The translations under genes were made by a program, and so were the position numbers. Below, in pieces: positions 44,920 to 56,350 of a stretch of DNA of 64,000 bases (position 1 is the stretch's first letter; every line of letters begins with the position of its first letter). The DNA comes from Cranoglanis bouderius (taxonomy: Eukaryota > Chordata > Actinopteri > Siluriformes > Cranoglanididae), in NCBI GenBank assembly GCA_023630585.1, contig CM042543.1, forward strand, positions 622,501-686,500, written 5' to 3'. The notes beneath the pieces are model-generated. The model worked only from the letters and a program-made list of their open reading frames with translations, did not search any database and was not told the DNA's origin.

Positions 44920-47900
44920 CTAATCTGCATCTGGATTGGTGTTCAAACCGAGCATGTTGTTAAGACTCAGAGAAAGTTTATCTACCCGATAGACCTCTTC
45001 TGTGTCAGGATTTGTTACTTTAAATGTTCCTTGTCTCACTTTTGTAGCACTGTCTGGGAGTTCAGATCTCGCCGAATCAGAAGGCGCCGTGAGATCGTAC
45101 ATGGAACGTGTTGTGAAAAGTCGTAGTCTTTCTTTGATGTCTATAGATTGTGTGTTTGTGTTGGAGTCAAGAGTTCCTGAGGATGATTTCCACCCAGCTT
45201 TGACCCTGGGGAGAGTGGGAACTGAGAAGGTCCCAGACTGTGATTCTATTTTAGTGGGGTTGGTGTTCAGGTCAACAGTTTCAGTAGCTTCTTGCAGATC
45301 ATCAAATCTGCTGTTGGGAAGTCGGTGTGTCTTGAAGATGGGCACATTTTTTGGAAGTTTCACATCTGCATCAGCACTGACCTCACTGCCATCGATGTTT
45401 GCATCGACGGTATCTATGGTTGCTCCTACAGATCCATGATTTGACCTTTTGAACGGCCACTTTATTTTACTCTTAGGCTCATCAACATTGAGATCGGGAG
45501 ATTCAACATCAACCGCTGCTTTGGGTAAACTCAAATTGACGTTAGGGCTCTCAACTTTGGGGGCCGACATGCTCACGTCAGGTTCATCAAAACTAGGAGA
45601 TTTTACTTTTGGACTAGAAAAATTTAATTTTTTCACTGTTGGAAATTTGAGCTTTCCTTTAGGGGCATCTATATCAACATTGGGACCTTCGAGATCGGCT
45701 GTAGGCAAGTTCACACTGGCATCTGGAGCTTTAATATCTGCATTCATTTTTGGTGCTGACAGGCTGAGGTCTGGATTTTTGACTGATGCATTGACATCAA
45801 CTTCTGGTGACTTTACTTTAGGAGTAGATGCACCAATTTTGGATTTTTTGAAAGTGAAGAATTTAAACTTTCCAGATGGGGCCTCTATTTCTGGATTTTT
45901 AAGATCCACATCAGGAACCTTAACATCAGCTTTGGGTAATTTCACATCAACATCAGGTGCACTGACTTTAGTCTTTGGTAGATTTAGGTCAACATCTGGT
46001 GTGTTCAGTTTTCCATCAATCTTGGGCTTCTTGAAGTTTGGCATCTTGATTTTTCCAGAAGGTGCATCAATGTTGGCATCTGGGACTTTCAGATCTAAAT
46101 TAGGGCCCTGAAGACTTCCCTTTGGTAAGCTCAGGTCTACGTCTGGTCTAGAAAGATCAACATTTGGTGCACTCAGGTTAAGATTAGGTCCTTTGAGATC
46201 TGCTTTAGGTAGATCCATGTCTATGTTTGGTGCATTCAGGTCTGCATCAACATTTGGTCCTTTGACCTTTGGTCCAGAGAGGTTAATTTTGGGCATCTTG
46301 AGGTGTGGCATCTTAAGCTTTCCAGAAGGTGCATCAATGTTGGCATCTGGGACCTTCAGATCTACATTAGGGCCCTGAAGGCTTCCCTTTGGCAAGTTCA
46401 GGTCTACATCTGGTCTAGAAAGATCAACATTTGGTGCACTCAGGTTAAGATTAGGTCCTTTGAGATCTGCTTTAGGTAGATCCATGTCTATGTTTGGTGC
46501 ATTCAGGTCTGCATCAACATTTGGTCCTTTGACCTTTGGTCCAGAGAGGTTAATTTTGGGCATCTTGAGGTGTGGCATCTTAAGCTTTCCAGAAGGTGCA
46601 TCAATGTTGGCATCTGGGACCTTCAGATCTACATTAGGGCCCTGAAGGCTTCCCTTTGGCAAGCTCAGGTCTACATCTGGTCTAGAAAGATCAACATTTG
46701 GTGCACTCAGGTTAAGATTAGGTCCTTTGAGATCTGCTTTAGGTAGATCCATGTCTATGTTTGGTGCATTCAGGTCTGCATCAACATTTGGTCCTTTGAC
46801 CTTTGGTCCAGAGAGGTTAACTTTGGGCATCTTGAGGTCTGGCATCTTGAATTTTCCAGAAGGTGCATCAATGTTGGCATCTGGGACCTTCAGATCTACA
46901 TTAGGGCCCTGAAGGCTTCCCTTTGGCAAGCTCAGGTCTACATTTGGTCTAGAAAGATCAACATTTGGTGCACTCAGGTTAAGATTAGGTCCTTTGAGAT
47001 CTGCTTTAGGTAGATCCATGTCTATGTTTGGTGCATTCAGGTCTGCATCAACATTTGGTCCTTTGACCTTTGGCCCAGAGAGGTTAAATTTGGGCATCTT
47101 GACGTGTGGCATCTTAAGCTTTCCAGAAGGTGCATCAATGTTGGCATCTGGGACCTTCAGATCTACATTAGGGCCCTGAAGGCTTCCCTTTGGTAAGCTC
47201 AGGTCTACATCTGGTCTAGAAAGATCAACATTTGGTGCACTCAGGTTAAGATTAGGTCCTTTGAGATCTGCTTTAGGTAGATCCATGTCTATGTTTGGTG
47301 CATTCAGGTCTGCATCAACATTTGGTCCTTTGACCTTTGGTCCAGAGAGGTTAACTTTGGGCATCTTGAGGTGTGGCATCTTGAATTTTCCAGAAGGTGC
47401 ATCAATGTTGGCATCTGGGACCTTCAGATCTACATTAGGGCCCTGAAGGCTTCCCTTTGGCAAGCTCAGGTCTACATCTGGTCTAGAAAGATCAACATTT
47501 GGTGCACTCAGGTTAAGATTAGGTCCTTTGAGATCTGCTTTAGGTAGATCCATGTCTATGTTTGGTGCATTCAGGTCTGCATCAACATTTGGTCCTTTGA
47601 CCTTTGGTCCAGAGAGGTTAAATTTGGGCATCTTGAAGTGTGGTACCTTTAATTTTCCAGAAGGTGCATCAACACTTGGGGCATTTATATCCACATTAGG
47701 GCCCTTGATATCTCCTTTTGGTAGGTTCAGATCTACATCTGGAACAGAGAGGTTGAGATCTGGTGACTTCAGCTGAGCTTTGGGCAAATCTATATTTGGA
47801 CCAGCTATAGAACCATCAATTTTGGGTGCTTTTAGGTCCAGGTTAGGCCCTTTGAGCTCACCTGATGGTAGGTTCACACCTACATCTGGTGTTTGCAAAT

Positions 47901-49242
47901 TTGCATCAACATTTGGTGCTTTTACTCTTGAGCCAGTGAGACTAAATTTAGGAAGCTTAATATGTGGCTTCTTTAGTTTTGCTGATGGGGCATCAATTGT
48001 GGGAGTTTTCAGGTTCACATCTCCATTGACATCAACACCTGGGACATTAAGATCAGCATCTACATCTGGTCCTTTGACTTTTGCACCAGGGACAGTAAAT
48101 TTAGACAGTTTGGGTATCTTGAATTTAATGGGTGTAGTTTCAGCATTAATTTTGGGAGCTTTCAGGTCTACGTCTGGAGTTTTGATGTCTAAGTCTGGTG
48201 TACCAATATGACCTTTTACTTTTGGTGCAGGGAGCTTGAGATCTGGTGCTTTGGCATCTATGGTTGGCCCTTCAAGTTTGGCTTTGGGCAGGTTCATGTC
48301 TACATCCATATCTGGTGTCTTTATGTCTGCATCAAGATTGGGCCCTTCCAACTTTGGTTTATTTAACTTTGGTAGCTTGAAACCAGGGAACTTGTATTTT
48401 CCAGATGGGGAATCAATATTTACTTTTGGAGCATTAAGATCAACATCTGGGGCATCAATATCAATGTTTGGTGCATTGATGTCTGCATTCACTTTGGGGG
48501 CTGACAGATTGAGTTCTGGAGTATTCACATCTGCATCAATGTCACCTAAATGTCCTTTCACTTTTCCTTTGGGTTTCTTAAGTTTGGGCCATTTAAATTT
48601 AGCAGATGGGCTGTCAAGGTTTGGGGTGTCAATGCCAACTTCAGGGCCGCTGAGCTCAGCATCGGGTAAATTCACATCCACACCTGGGGTCTTGATGTCA
48701 GTTTTGAGATTTGGTACAGCGAGGTCAACATCTGGTGGCTTCACTTTAGGCTTTGAGAGACCCCAGCTTGCCTTGGGCAATTTGAATTTGCCAGAGGGTG
48801 CATCAATGTCAACATCTGGGAGTTCTGCATTAAGATTTGGGCCTTTCAGTTCAGCATTTGGCAAATTCACATCTACATCAGGCGTATTGAGGTCTAAATC
48901 TGGGGAACTACCCTGAAAGTTTGGCATCTTGAATGTAGGAGTTGTATAGGACATTTCTGGAGAGTTCAGTGTTGGAGAAGACATGCTGCCATCTAGATTA
49001 GCACCTTTAAGTTTCGGCCCTGTCATGCCGATGGTTGGCATCGTGAACTTGCCGCGGTCCCCAACTGTCAGCTCTGGTGTGGAACCCTTCAGATGCATCT
49101 GTGGGAGTTCTCCATTCACCGATGGAGCTGCGAGACCACCTTTGACACCTGGGAGATTTAAATTCCCATTCAACCCATGGATGTCAGCTGATGGGGCTTG
49201 AAGTTTTGGAGCTTCACCCTTCAAAAATAAATCACCAAATCT
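44920..49242 (-). CDS. ahnak-like: AHNAK-like coding exon 4 (giant repeat exon)
   Basis: A single open exon of 4,323 bases after TTTCCATAG, beginning RFGDLFLKGEAPKLQAP. It holds all repeats and the C-terminal tail and stops at 44920. Long open frames on the opposite strand here are shadows produced by the repeat composition. Confidence 0.95.
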   Translation of the reverse strand, partial: RFGDLFLKGEAPKLQAPSADIHGLNGNLNLPGVKGGLAAPSVNGELPQMHLKGSTPELTVGDRGKFTMPTIGMTGPKLKGANLDGSMSSPTLNSPEMSYTTPTFKMPNFQGSSPDLDLNTPDVDVNLPNAELKGPNLNAELPDVDIDAPSGKFKLPKASWGLSKPKVKPPDVDLAVPNLKTDIKTPGVDVNLPDAELSGPEVGIDTPNLDSPSAKFKWPKLKKPKGKVKGHLGDIDADVNTPELNLSAPKVNADINAPNIDIDAPDVDLNAPKVNIDSPSGKYKFPGFKLPKLNKPKLEGPNLDADIKTPDMDVDMNLPKAKLEGPTIDAKAPDLKLPAPKVKGHIGTPDLDIKTPDVDLKAPKINAETTPIKFKIPKLSKFTVPGAKVKGPDVDADLNVPGVDVNGDVNLKTPTIDAPSAKLKKPHIKLPKFSLTGSRVKAPNVDANLQTPDVGVNLPSGELKGPNLDLKAPKIDGSIAGPNIDLPKAQLKSPDLNLSVPDVDLNLPKGDIKGPNVDINAPSVDAPSGKLKVPHFKMPKFNLSGPKVKGPNVDADLNAPNIDMDLPKADLKGPNLNLSAPNVDLSRPDVDLSLPKGSLQGPNVDLKVPDANIDAPSGKFKMPHLKMPKVNLSGPKVKGPNVDADLNAPNIDMDLPKADLKGPNLNLSAPNVDLSRPDVDLSLPKGSLQGPNVDLKVPDANIDAPSGKLKMPHVKMPKFNLSGPKVKGPNVDADLNAPNIDMDLPKADLKGPNLNLSAPNVDLSRPNVDLSLPKGSLQGPNVDLKVPDANIDAPSGKFKMPDLKMPKVNLSGPKVKGPNVDADLNAPNIDMDLPKADLKGPNLNLSAPNVDLSRPDVDLSLPKGSLQGPNVDLKVPDANIDAPSGKLKMPHLKMPKINLSGPKVKGPNVDADLNAPNIDMDLPKADLKGPNLNLSAPNVDLSRPDVDLNLPKGSLQGPNVDLKVPDANIDAPSGKLKMPHLKMPKINLSGPKVKGPNVDADLNAPNIDMDLPKADLKGPNLNLSAPNVDLSRPDVDLSLPKGSLQGPNLDLKVPDANIDAPSGKIKMPNFKKPKIDGKLNTPDVDLNLPKTKVSAPDVDVKLPKADVKVPDVDLKNPEIEAPSGKFKFFTFKKSKIGASTPKVKSPEVDVNASVKNPDLSLSAPKMNADIKAPDASVNLPTADLEGPNVDIDAPKGKLKFPTVKKLNFSSPKVKSPSFDEPDVSMSAPKVESPNVNLSLPKAAVDVESPDLNVDEPKSKIKWPFKRSNHGSVGATIDTVDANIDGSEVSADADVKLPKNVPIFKTHRLPNSRFDDLQEATETVDLNTNPTKIESQSGTFSVPTLPRVKAGWKSSSGTLDSNTNTQSIDIKERLRLFTTRSMYDLTAPSDSARSELPDSATKVRQGTFKVTNPDTEEVYRVDKLSLSLNNMLGLNTNPDAD

Positions 49243-49978
49243 CTATGGAAAGGAAATGGAAAAAAAAAGTCAAGAATGCAGTGCAGTATATCATCGGTAT
49301 ATTTAGAAACCTAAACAGGATGTATTGTAGGTCCTTTTTTATTTTAAATCCAATGTGCTGTAGTTACCCAGCCAAAATATTTAAATATTAAAAATATTAT
49401 TATTTTTAATAATATTTATTTTAGTATATTTGCATGGTTTAGATTAAGACATTGCTTACCACTCCAGCGTTTGCACTGGCTTTGGTCTTAATTTCAAGAT
49501 TCTCATCATAAGGATGAATGATCTTGAGTACTTCCAGCACTTTATCTTTACTGAGGTGATCCAAGTGAATCATGGCACCGACAATCTTCTCATCTGTGGA
49601 ATATTGAAGAGTGGTTAGTAATCATATTTCCAACAATGAAATCGAAGTTTCCTGATGTTTTTTTTTTTTTTTTTTGCTAAGCTCAAACTGTTTCTTTATG
49701 GCTTTTAATAAGCTTGAACTGTTTCCTCATGGTTTTACGATAAACCCAAAGACTGATCATTACCTTGCGTTAAGTTGAATGCGGGTTCTTTGATTCCAGT
49801 GTTTAACACATCACTGACTGAGAGGGTCGAGGTCCCTATTTCTCCATTCTGAAAGTGATCATTAATAGGACACAGGATTATTTATGAATGTTTAAAGTAA
49901 GGTTGGCAAACCAACATATCTGCATTGAGTCAGCAGACAACAAAGCAAAGTACTTACACTGTGAAGGAAACTTGCCAT
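44920..49978 (-). CDS. ahnak-like: AHNAK-like giant-repeat scaffold protein (four coding exons)
   Basis: AHNAK/periaxin-type proteins are large scaffolds under the plasma membrane and in the cytoskeleton and nucleus. The model has exons 49978-49958, 49848-49764, 49593-49460 and 49242-44920 (21, 85, 134 and 4,323 bases), with GT-AG introns and matching phases, giving 1,520 residues. Residues 1-80 form a short N-terminal part whose EKIVGAMIHLDHLSKDKVLE stretch resembles the second half of an AHNAK PDZ domain. The single huge last exon encodes acidic/basic repeats of the form P(D/N)VD(L/A)..P and SGK(F/L)KMP..K, as in AHNAK central units. The protein ends with a non-repetitive, Ser/Thr-rich tail of about 150 residues. 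It is far shorter than mammalian AHNAK (over 5,000 residues). Paralogue assignment is uncertain. Confidence 0.9.
46058..47660 (-). repeat. Six tandem 267-bp coding repeats in the AHNAK-like exon
   Basis: Six copies of an 89-residue unit (starting GPNVDADLNAPNIDMDLPKA) are nearly identical at DNA level and spaced exactly 267 bases apart. Flanking repeats of the same general pattern are much more diverged. Differences among the six are a few codons, such as KFKMPHLKMPKVN against KLKMPHVKMPKFN. Confidence 0.96.
49460..49593 (-). CDS. ahnak-like: AHNAK-like coding exon 3
   Basis: 134 bases between TCCACAG and GTAAGC. Encodes the PDZ-like second half (DEKIVGAMIHLDHLSKD, VLEVLKIIHPYDENLEI). Confidence 0.88.
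49764..49848 (-). CDS. ahnak-like: AHNAK-like coding exon 2
   Basis: 85 bases between TTTCAG and GTAATG. Encodes NGEIGTSTLSVSDVLNTGIK then EPAFNLTQ plus one base. Confidence 0.85.
49958..49978 (-). CDS. ahnak-like: AHNAK-like coding exon 1
   Basis: ATG at 49978 opens MASFLHS, followed by donor GTAAGTA. Only 21 bases are coding. An upstream 5' UTR exon is likely but not identified. Confidence 0.7.
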
Positions 49979-50737
49979 TATCTGTTATGTCTACAGCTGC
50001 ATATCACGGAAAAATTGGTCCTGTAATCTGTCGAGACAAAATAGTAGATTAAAAAGTCTGAATCACTACATCAAGTTTGATGTATTGCAAAAAACATATT
50101 CAGATGGAATTCAGATAAAAGACGTTTGTCTGCTTTCTGACATTTTTCTCTATGGAAAACTTTCCTTGCTGTCATGTGCAATACAGGTTTAGCCACACTC
50201 AAACGCTTAGCACGCTATCGTCCGAGTACAGGGAATCATTTTTGTTCGGCAATGTTGCACAACCAGTTGTTGAAAAAATAAATAAATAAAGCTTCATGTG
50301 CGTGTGCTGTTTTTCACCTTGCCACATCCCTTTAAACGAGGAAGAAGCTTGTGTCTGAGGCGTGTAATGAAGTTTTTCTTTTAAAGATAAATTGTTGATA
50401 TGTTGATATTTTACACATGAATGGAAAAACAGGTATATGTCCTTGGATCTAGGGAAAAGGGATTTATATATTTATATAATTTATATATTTATGTAAGGCT
50501 GCTTCATGACAATGTCCATTGTTAAAAGTGCTATAGAATTAAAACTGAATTGAATTGAATAGTTAAGTTATTTGCATTAACTGCTAGTAGTGCCAATAAA
50601 TTAAAAACATGCATGTCTAACTGTCTGAGTGGTTAAAATAAATAAATGTTCAGTATATGGTAATAAATAAGGAAATTCATTTCGACTACAGGGCCATTGT
50701 AACATTGTTCTATGATCTAAACTATGATCTAATGAGG
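49979..50737. other. 5' flank of the AHNAK-like gene
   Basis: AT-rich DNA that probably includes an intron and promoter of the AHNAK-like gene. A dispersed-repeat piece (ATGACAATGTCCATTGTTAA) lies at 50470-50560. No promoter element can be assigned with confidence. Confidence 0.45.
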
Positions 50738-50909
50738 GCAGCGGTAGCTCAGCGGTTAACACGTTGATCAGGAGGTCATGAGTTCAAACCCCAGCACTGC
50801 CAAGCTGCCACTGTTGGCCCTTGAGCGAGGCCCTTAACCCTCAACTGCTCAGATGTATAAATGAAATAAATGTAAGTCGCTCTGGATAAGGGCGTCTGCC
50901 GTAAATGTA
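50738..50909 (+). repeat. tRNA-derived SINE
   Basis: Head GCGGTAGCTCAGCGGTTAAC (box A-like) and GTCATGAGTTCAAACCCC (box B-like), then CAAGCTGCCACTGTTGGCCC and the tail GTAAGTCGCTCTGGATAAGG then GCGTCTGCC. It is fuller than the copy at 24899. Confidence 0.88.
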
Positions 50910-52807
50910 TCTAAACTGTTTTTAAAGCAGCATTGTTTTTAAATGTGAAAGAATGTACAAAGTATGACTCAGTGACTCAGTGTGGAGTTCCCCATCAAGC
51001 TACGCTGCATGTGATAAAGAAAGAGAAAATCATTTCTACACGTGTATTAAATAAAAAAAGAAAGGAATTATACAATTATGACAATAGTGTGCAAATATAT
51101 TTTGTGCAAATGTTACCTTTAAAAAATATTGACATTGTGACATTTAAAGTTATTTTTACAGTAATGTAGTTACTGTGAGTTACTGAGTTCATTTATTCAC
51201 AGCACACACAGTCTGTGTTTAATACGTGTAGATAAACGATGCTGATGGAAAGCAAGAGAAAGGAAAGTAAAGAACGCACCGCAGTACAACGCTGGCGTAT
51301 TTAGAAATCTCAGTAAGAGAGATTATAGGTCAATTTATTTTCATTTTAAGTCCGATGTGCTGATGTTTAATAGCAGGCTTGAGCGATTTAACTGAAATGT
51401 CTTAACCCTAAAAAAAAAAGTCTGACTAAATGAATAAAATTGCTTTTTTTATTCTTTCAAGGTCAAATCCTTGATCTAATCCTGCAGTCTGAACAAAATG
51501 TTATTGTTCTGTATCCGTGTTTAATTAACGAAGTTAATTATTTAAAAGTTTTCAGAGCTTAATTACATGTTCAATTATTTATACATATACAATAATCCTG
51601 AAGTGCACTCCAGTAACAACAGCAGTCAAGTGTAGCACACAGCGTTCAGAGAAACAACATGTTTTGGATAAAAGTCCTTCATCGGTTCTTCAAAAACGTT
51701 GCGTTTCTCTGGAAACATTTTCATTTTTACTGCATCTGCTGCAGCTAAAATAATAATAATCATATTTTAAAATATATGAAATACTTTTTTTGTTTGTTTT
51801 TGCCCTGAAAAAATATACAAAAATATATATATATATATAAAAATATAACAAAAACCTAGTGAGTCAGTGCAGACAGTCGTGTGCAAAAGTTTGTTTCTAT
51901 TATGTTAGCATACATTATTTAACTGATTTCTGGGATAATTAAGTAACAGCTGTGGAGCCAAAACACCTTAAATGTGTCATCAGTGTATATTTAAAGTTCT
52001 TTTTCTTCTTTAGTATAAATTTCTGCACTTGATTATTTTATTCGGTTAAAAAATAAATAAATAATCATGACTGTGTGTAACGACTGTCACCTTTTATGGT
52101 TCTGCATTTAGTAGCCAGGTAATCAGGATTTTGCTTTGGGTTCCCTTTAGTTGTTCCTCATTAAAACGAGAGTCTGATCACTTATTAGGACGAGTTTATT
52201 ACCGTATGTTTGGTCGATAAAGACATTCAGGCCTTTGATTTTTGGAGGAAGTTGGGTAAAACAGCTGACGGCCAATCAGCTGCAAGATTGTGGCGTACCA
52301 TGCCGATTTATTTACATTTATCATTTTTATCCAGCCGTTAAATGTTGCTTGTGGGCGTGGCCTGTCCAGTGTTTATTTTGATTCTGATGAGAAACTGTAG
52401 GAGTCCATAGGAACGGTCCAAGGAATAGTCCGTTTGGATTTGTCGGTTCTTTACAGCATCGTAACTAATTTGCGTAGAAGTGAGAAGATGTCAAATCAAA
52501 TATGGCTGAAATCGCAGCTCTGTGTCGCACAGGTACGTAGAAATTAAACAGTCGTCTATCGCTTTGCCACCGAACATGAGCTTATGGTTTTCCTCGAGTT
52601 TGCCTAACAGCGACTCCTTATAGCAGCCATGGGATTTAAACTCACAACCTTCCGACTGCTAAATTAGAACCTGCTCTGTTTCAGGTGAAACTTGTGATAT
52701 GTTAGAAGAATTTCTTCACTGGATTATAAACAAAGCTGTGCTTTCCTGTGCAACACAAACACCCATTAAACCCTGAGCTTCATAACTTTTAAAACAGTCA
52801 TTATCTA

Positions 52808-52843
<36 letters not shown>

Positions 52844-52971
52844 GTGTGTGTTGGTGATACACCAGCTCATGTCACTGGAATGTCAAGCATGGTGTTGGGT
52901 TTTGGGGTAAAAGGTGTAAAACCCGTCAGTTCAGATGAGTGAAGGCTGGCAAACCTGACCCTGCTGCATAC

Positions 52972-53011
<40 letters not shown>

Positions 53012-53563
53012 TCTCACCTCTATTCATCCATTCCATTGATTCTAGTCATATTCATGAGTCTATTTGCATCTCATTAAAGGGGCGTGGCTAAGGACACACT
53101 GTATAAATTCCTTCATTCTTAACGCAGTCTTTAAATGTAAATAAAGTTCTAAACTAATCCTTTAGCTCTTTAAACTGTTGAGAGAGTGCCCCTGTCACAA
53201 CAACAAGCCTTTCCTTTTAGCTTTACTGCTCAGACTGAACTGTACTTTTATATACGCCGGGACTTTAAGTGTAGTGTGGTGATGGTTTTATCGTTTCCAT
53301 TCTGTAGAAGTGTGTGTGGACTTGTCCTACGTGATTAAACCTTTCTTCTAAAAGCATAGGTTGATGCTCATCACTGTTTCTAAAATTATATAATATACAG
53401 TAATATTGTATGTTTTTAAAGTAACATTTATTAAATTAACACTTGTATTTATTGATTTTGCAGATGATTTTGGTGCAGCTCAGAGTGTTTCAGGGTTAAA
53501 TCACCTCGCTCTCTGCGTCTCCCTGAGATTTGAGCTCATAACCTTCCCTGATCGTGATCACTG

Positions 53564-53607
53564 ACCCCCCCCACCCCCCCACCCCCCCACCCCACCACCA
53601 CCACCAC
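53564..53607. other. C-rich tract, G-quadruplex candidate on the minus strand
   Basis: Runs of seven or more C separated by single A, then CCACCACCACC. The minus strand has at least four G runs with one-base loops, the pattern expected to fold into a G-quadruplex. Confidence 0.8.
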
Positions 53608-54065
53608 TGCTGTTTAATCTATAATTTCTCCGAGATGAGGTAAGGCTCTTTATGGAGTACTGAATGGAGAGAACTGTCCACTGTGAGATTAAAGTTATAT
53701 ATGAATAGCAGAACTGTCATTTTCTCCTTTTTTCACGCATGGATGCAAACGTACTTCCTCTCTGAACTTCTCTGTGCGCTGCTTCTTTTAGTCCTCTCTC
53801 TTTAGTTAGACAACATTTCTGATTTCTCTCTGGAGTCGAAATCTTTTACTGAAATCTGTCGTAAAAACAAAGCTGTAACAATTCCTGCGAAACTAGGAAT
53901 AGGATAATGATGTGACTTTGGAACAGTGTGAAGCTTCACACTACAGCTGCATGGAGAAATATCAATCTATCAATAATAATAATAATAATAAGGAGAAGAA
54001 GAAGAAGAAGAAGAATTTATGTAGTGCCTTTCTTATATTTAAGTTCACATTGCAATTTTAGAAGA

Positions 54066-54105
<40 letters not shown>

Positions 54106-54337
54106 CAAAATAGTGATAAACAGTCGAGAGAAACAAGGTACTGCTCTACTGATCCAAGCTTTATATTTTAAATTAAAATGTTAATAATGATGAAATGTGT
54201 TTATGATGCTTTTCATTTCTTGCATTTTGCTCACTGCAGAGTTTAAACGTGTTTACCGTTAAACATTCAATAAAAGTGTGTAATATGTACACACACAGTA
54301 CGTTCTGTGTTTTTGGATTTATATCTACAGATGTACC

Positions 54338-54390
<53 letters not shown>

Positions 54391-54551
54391 TGACCTGCTG
54401 ATGATGCTGAGGCGAGAAGCTTCCACTCTTTAGATGTTCACTCGCCTAAAGTCCGACTGGATCTGATTCCCTCCTTCATTCTCTCGGTCACTCATAGAGG
54501 ACTGATAAACACAAACCTGAGCAACCAAACAGGTTCTGCAGCACACACAAA

Positions 54552-54613
<62 letters not shown>

Positions 54614-54749
54614 GAAACCTGAGAGACAGAGAGAACATTTCCTAAAATCCTAAAATCGCACTCATAAATATATTCTAAATAAATCACACTCACAAAAATG
54701 TACCCTTTGAGTTCTCCGGTTCTCCCACAGTGTCTTCTTCCCACAAATA

Positions 54750-54988
54750 TGTCCAAGTAGAACCCTTTTTTAAGAGGCTAAGAACCCTTTTATCCAGTGA
54801 ACCCTTAAATAATCTTATAAACCTTATAAAAGAAAGTCCCAAGTAGAAAGCTATGAACCATTCATTATCAGAAAGAACCCTGGAACAATGAAGAACCCTA
54901 CAACTGAGTGTTTATGAGCAGTAGTTCCAGGTAGAACCCTCCCTGGAAGTTAAGAACACTTGGTTATCCAGTGAGGCCTAAGAGTTCA

Positions 54989-55047
<59 letters not shown>

Positions 55048-55335
55048 AACTGGGTAAGTGTGCAGTGCAAACTTCTTCAACGTCAACAAACTTTTTCTTC
55101 TTCAGATCTAGAACCCAGAGTCAGGACTTTAACCTTCAGCTCCAGGGGTTCTTTAAGGGTTCAGTGGATGATTAAGGGTTTATTAAAATGGTTCTAGTTG
55201 GGAGCATTTCTGATAAACTCTCAGGTGTAGGGTTTTACATTCTCCTAGGGTTCTCTGTAATAAGTAAGGGTTCTTAGCTTCTTACCTTCTCTGATAAGGA
55301 AACAGTTCTAGGGTTCTTTATTAAGGGTTCTAATA
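54750..55335. repeat. Inverted pair of GGTTCT-family repeats around (GT)n
   Basis: The left part (54750-54970) reads AAGAACCCTTTTATCCAGTG and GAACCCTACAACTGAGTG. The right part (55135-55335) reads GGGTTCAGTGGATGATTAAG and AGGGTTCTTAGCTTCTTA, its approximate reverse complement. A (GT)n run lies between. Confidence 0.6.
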
Positions 55336-56350
55336 AAGCAGCACATCTCTACTGTGGAATGAGACCGTAGTTGTATCTGCTGTACATTAATCTGCATGAC
55401 AGTCTGCCGAAAACACAATGCGTTTGTTGTTCAACTGCGAAAAAATCAGCTGTTGCTAAGCAACGGGGAAATACGGTATAGACAACGGGTATAACGAGTC
55501 AGCGAAGGTGACCTACTCTACAACTATGCTAAGCTATGCTAGGGTTTGTAGCTTCTATGCTAGCTAAGATAACCCTAGCATACTAGCCCAGATGTCTAGT
55601 TTGATTAGTTTGGAAAAGCAAGAGATTTATAAATATGTTTATAAAAAGTATGGAAATATTTTGGAAAGCCTTCATTTTGACTTGTATTTATTTAAAATAT
55701 TAACGTATTTTACTATGAAGGAAATAAATATTCGTAATCATACGGTATATATGCAAATACATCATTTACACGTCAAAATCAGTCGTTGTTCTTTGAGAAA
55801 ATGGCAGATTTTAAATCTCTGTATATATTCTACAGATTTTCCATGCGACACATGATTTATCTAATTTCATTTATCACTGATTTTATATTCCTAATTATAA
55901 CTAAAGTTTATTATTTGTAGTGGGTTTTTTTTAAAAGGCCAATTTCTAAATATTATGAATTTTATAAATATAGTAGGAAATAAATTGCTTTTCCATATGG
56001 GAAATAATAAATCTGATTAAATAATCACAATTTTTTTATATATATATGCAATCAAAGATAAATACATGATTTATAGTTTATAATGTGTTTTCTTTAACAC
56101 AAATGGACCGATTTCTAAATATTATGAATTCCAATCCGTACAGAATTTTGCGGATTTTTTTTATCGTTGTGGCCAAAAACGCTCGATTTTGCTGCGGCTT
56201 TTTTCTAAATTTGTGATGCAACTTGTGGAGTTTTTTGTATTTTGTTTTTTTTTTTTTTTTTTGCAGAAAACCACTTGAATTGACACAAAATAGTTTTTCG
56301 CATTGCTTTTCCATAGCTGAAATAAAGCATCTGCATATTTTTAATAGCTA

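Larger units (their letters stand above)
50910..56350. other. Intergenic DNA with microsatellites
   Basis: No credible exons. Simple repeats include (GT)n 52808-52842, (CA)n 52974-53008, (CA)n 54072-54103, (GT)n then (GA)n 54339-54388, (CA)n 54556-54612 and (GT)n 54989-55043. A C-rich tract and an inverted dispersed repeat are listed separately. The 87-codon frame at 55592-55855 is AT-rich and unconvincing. Confidence 0.65.

Noticed and set aside
45002..49201. Series of plus-strand ORFs opposite the AHNAK-like exon (including five or six 61-codon copies)
   Set aside because: They are shadows of the minus-strand repeats, spaced by the same 267 bp.
55592..55855. 87-codon ORF in AT-rich DNA
   Set aside because: Composition follows local AT bias (many Ile, Tyr, Lys, Leu) and lacks domain or splice signals.
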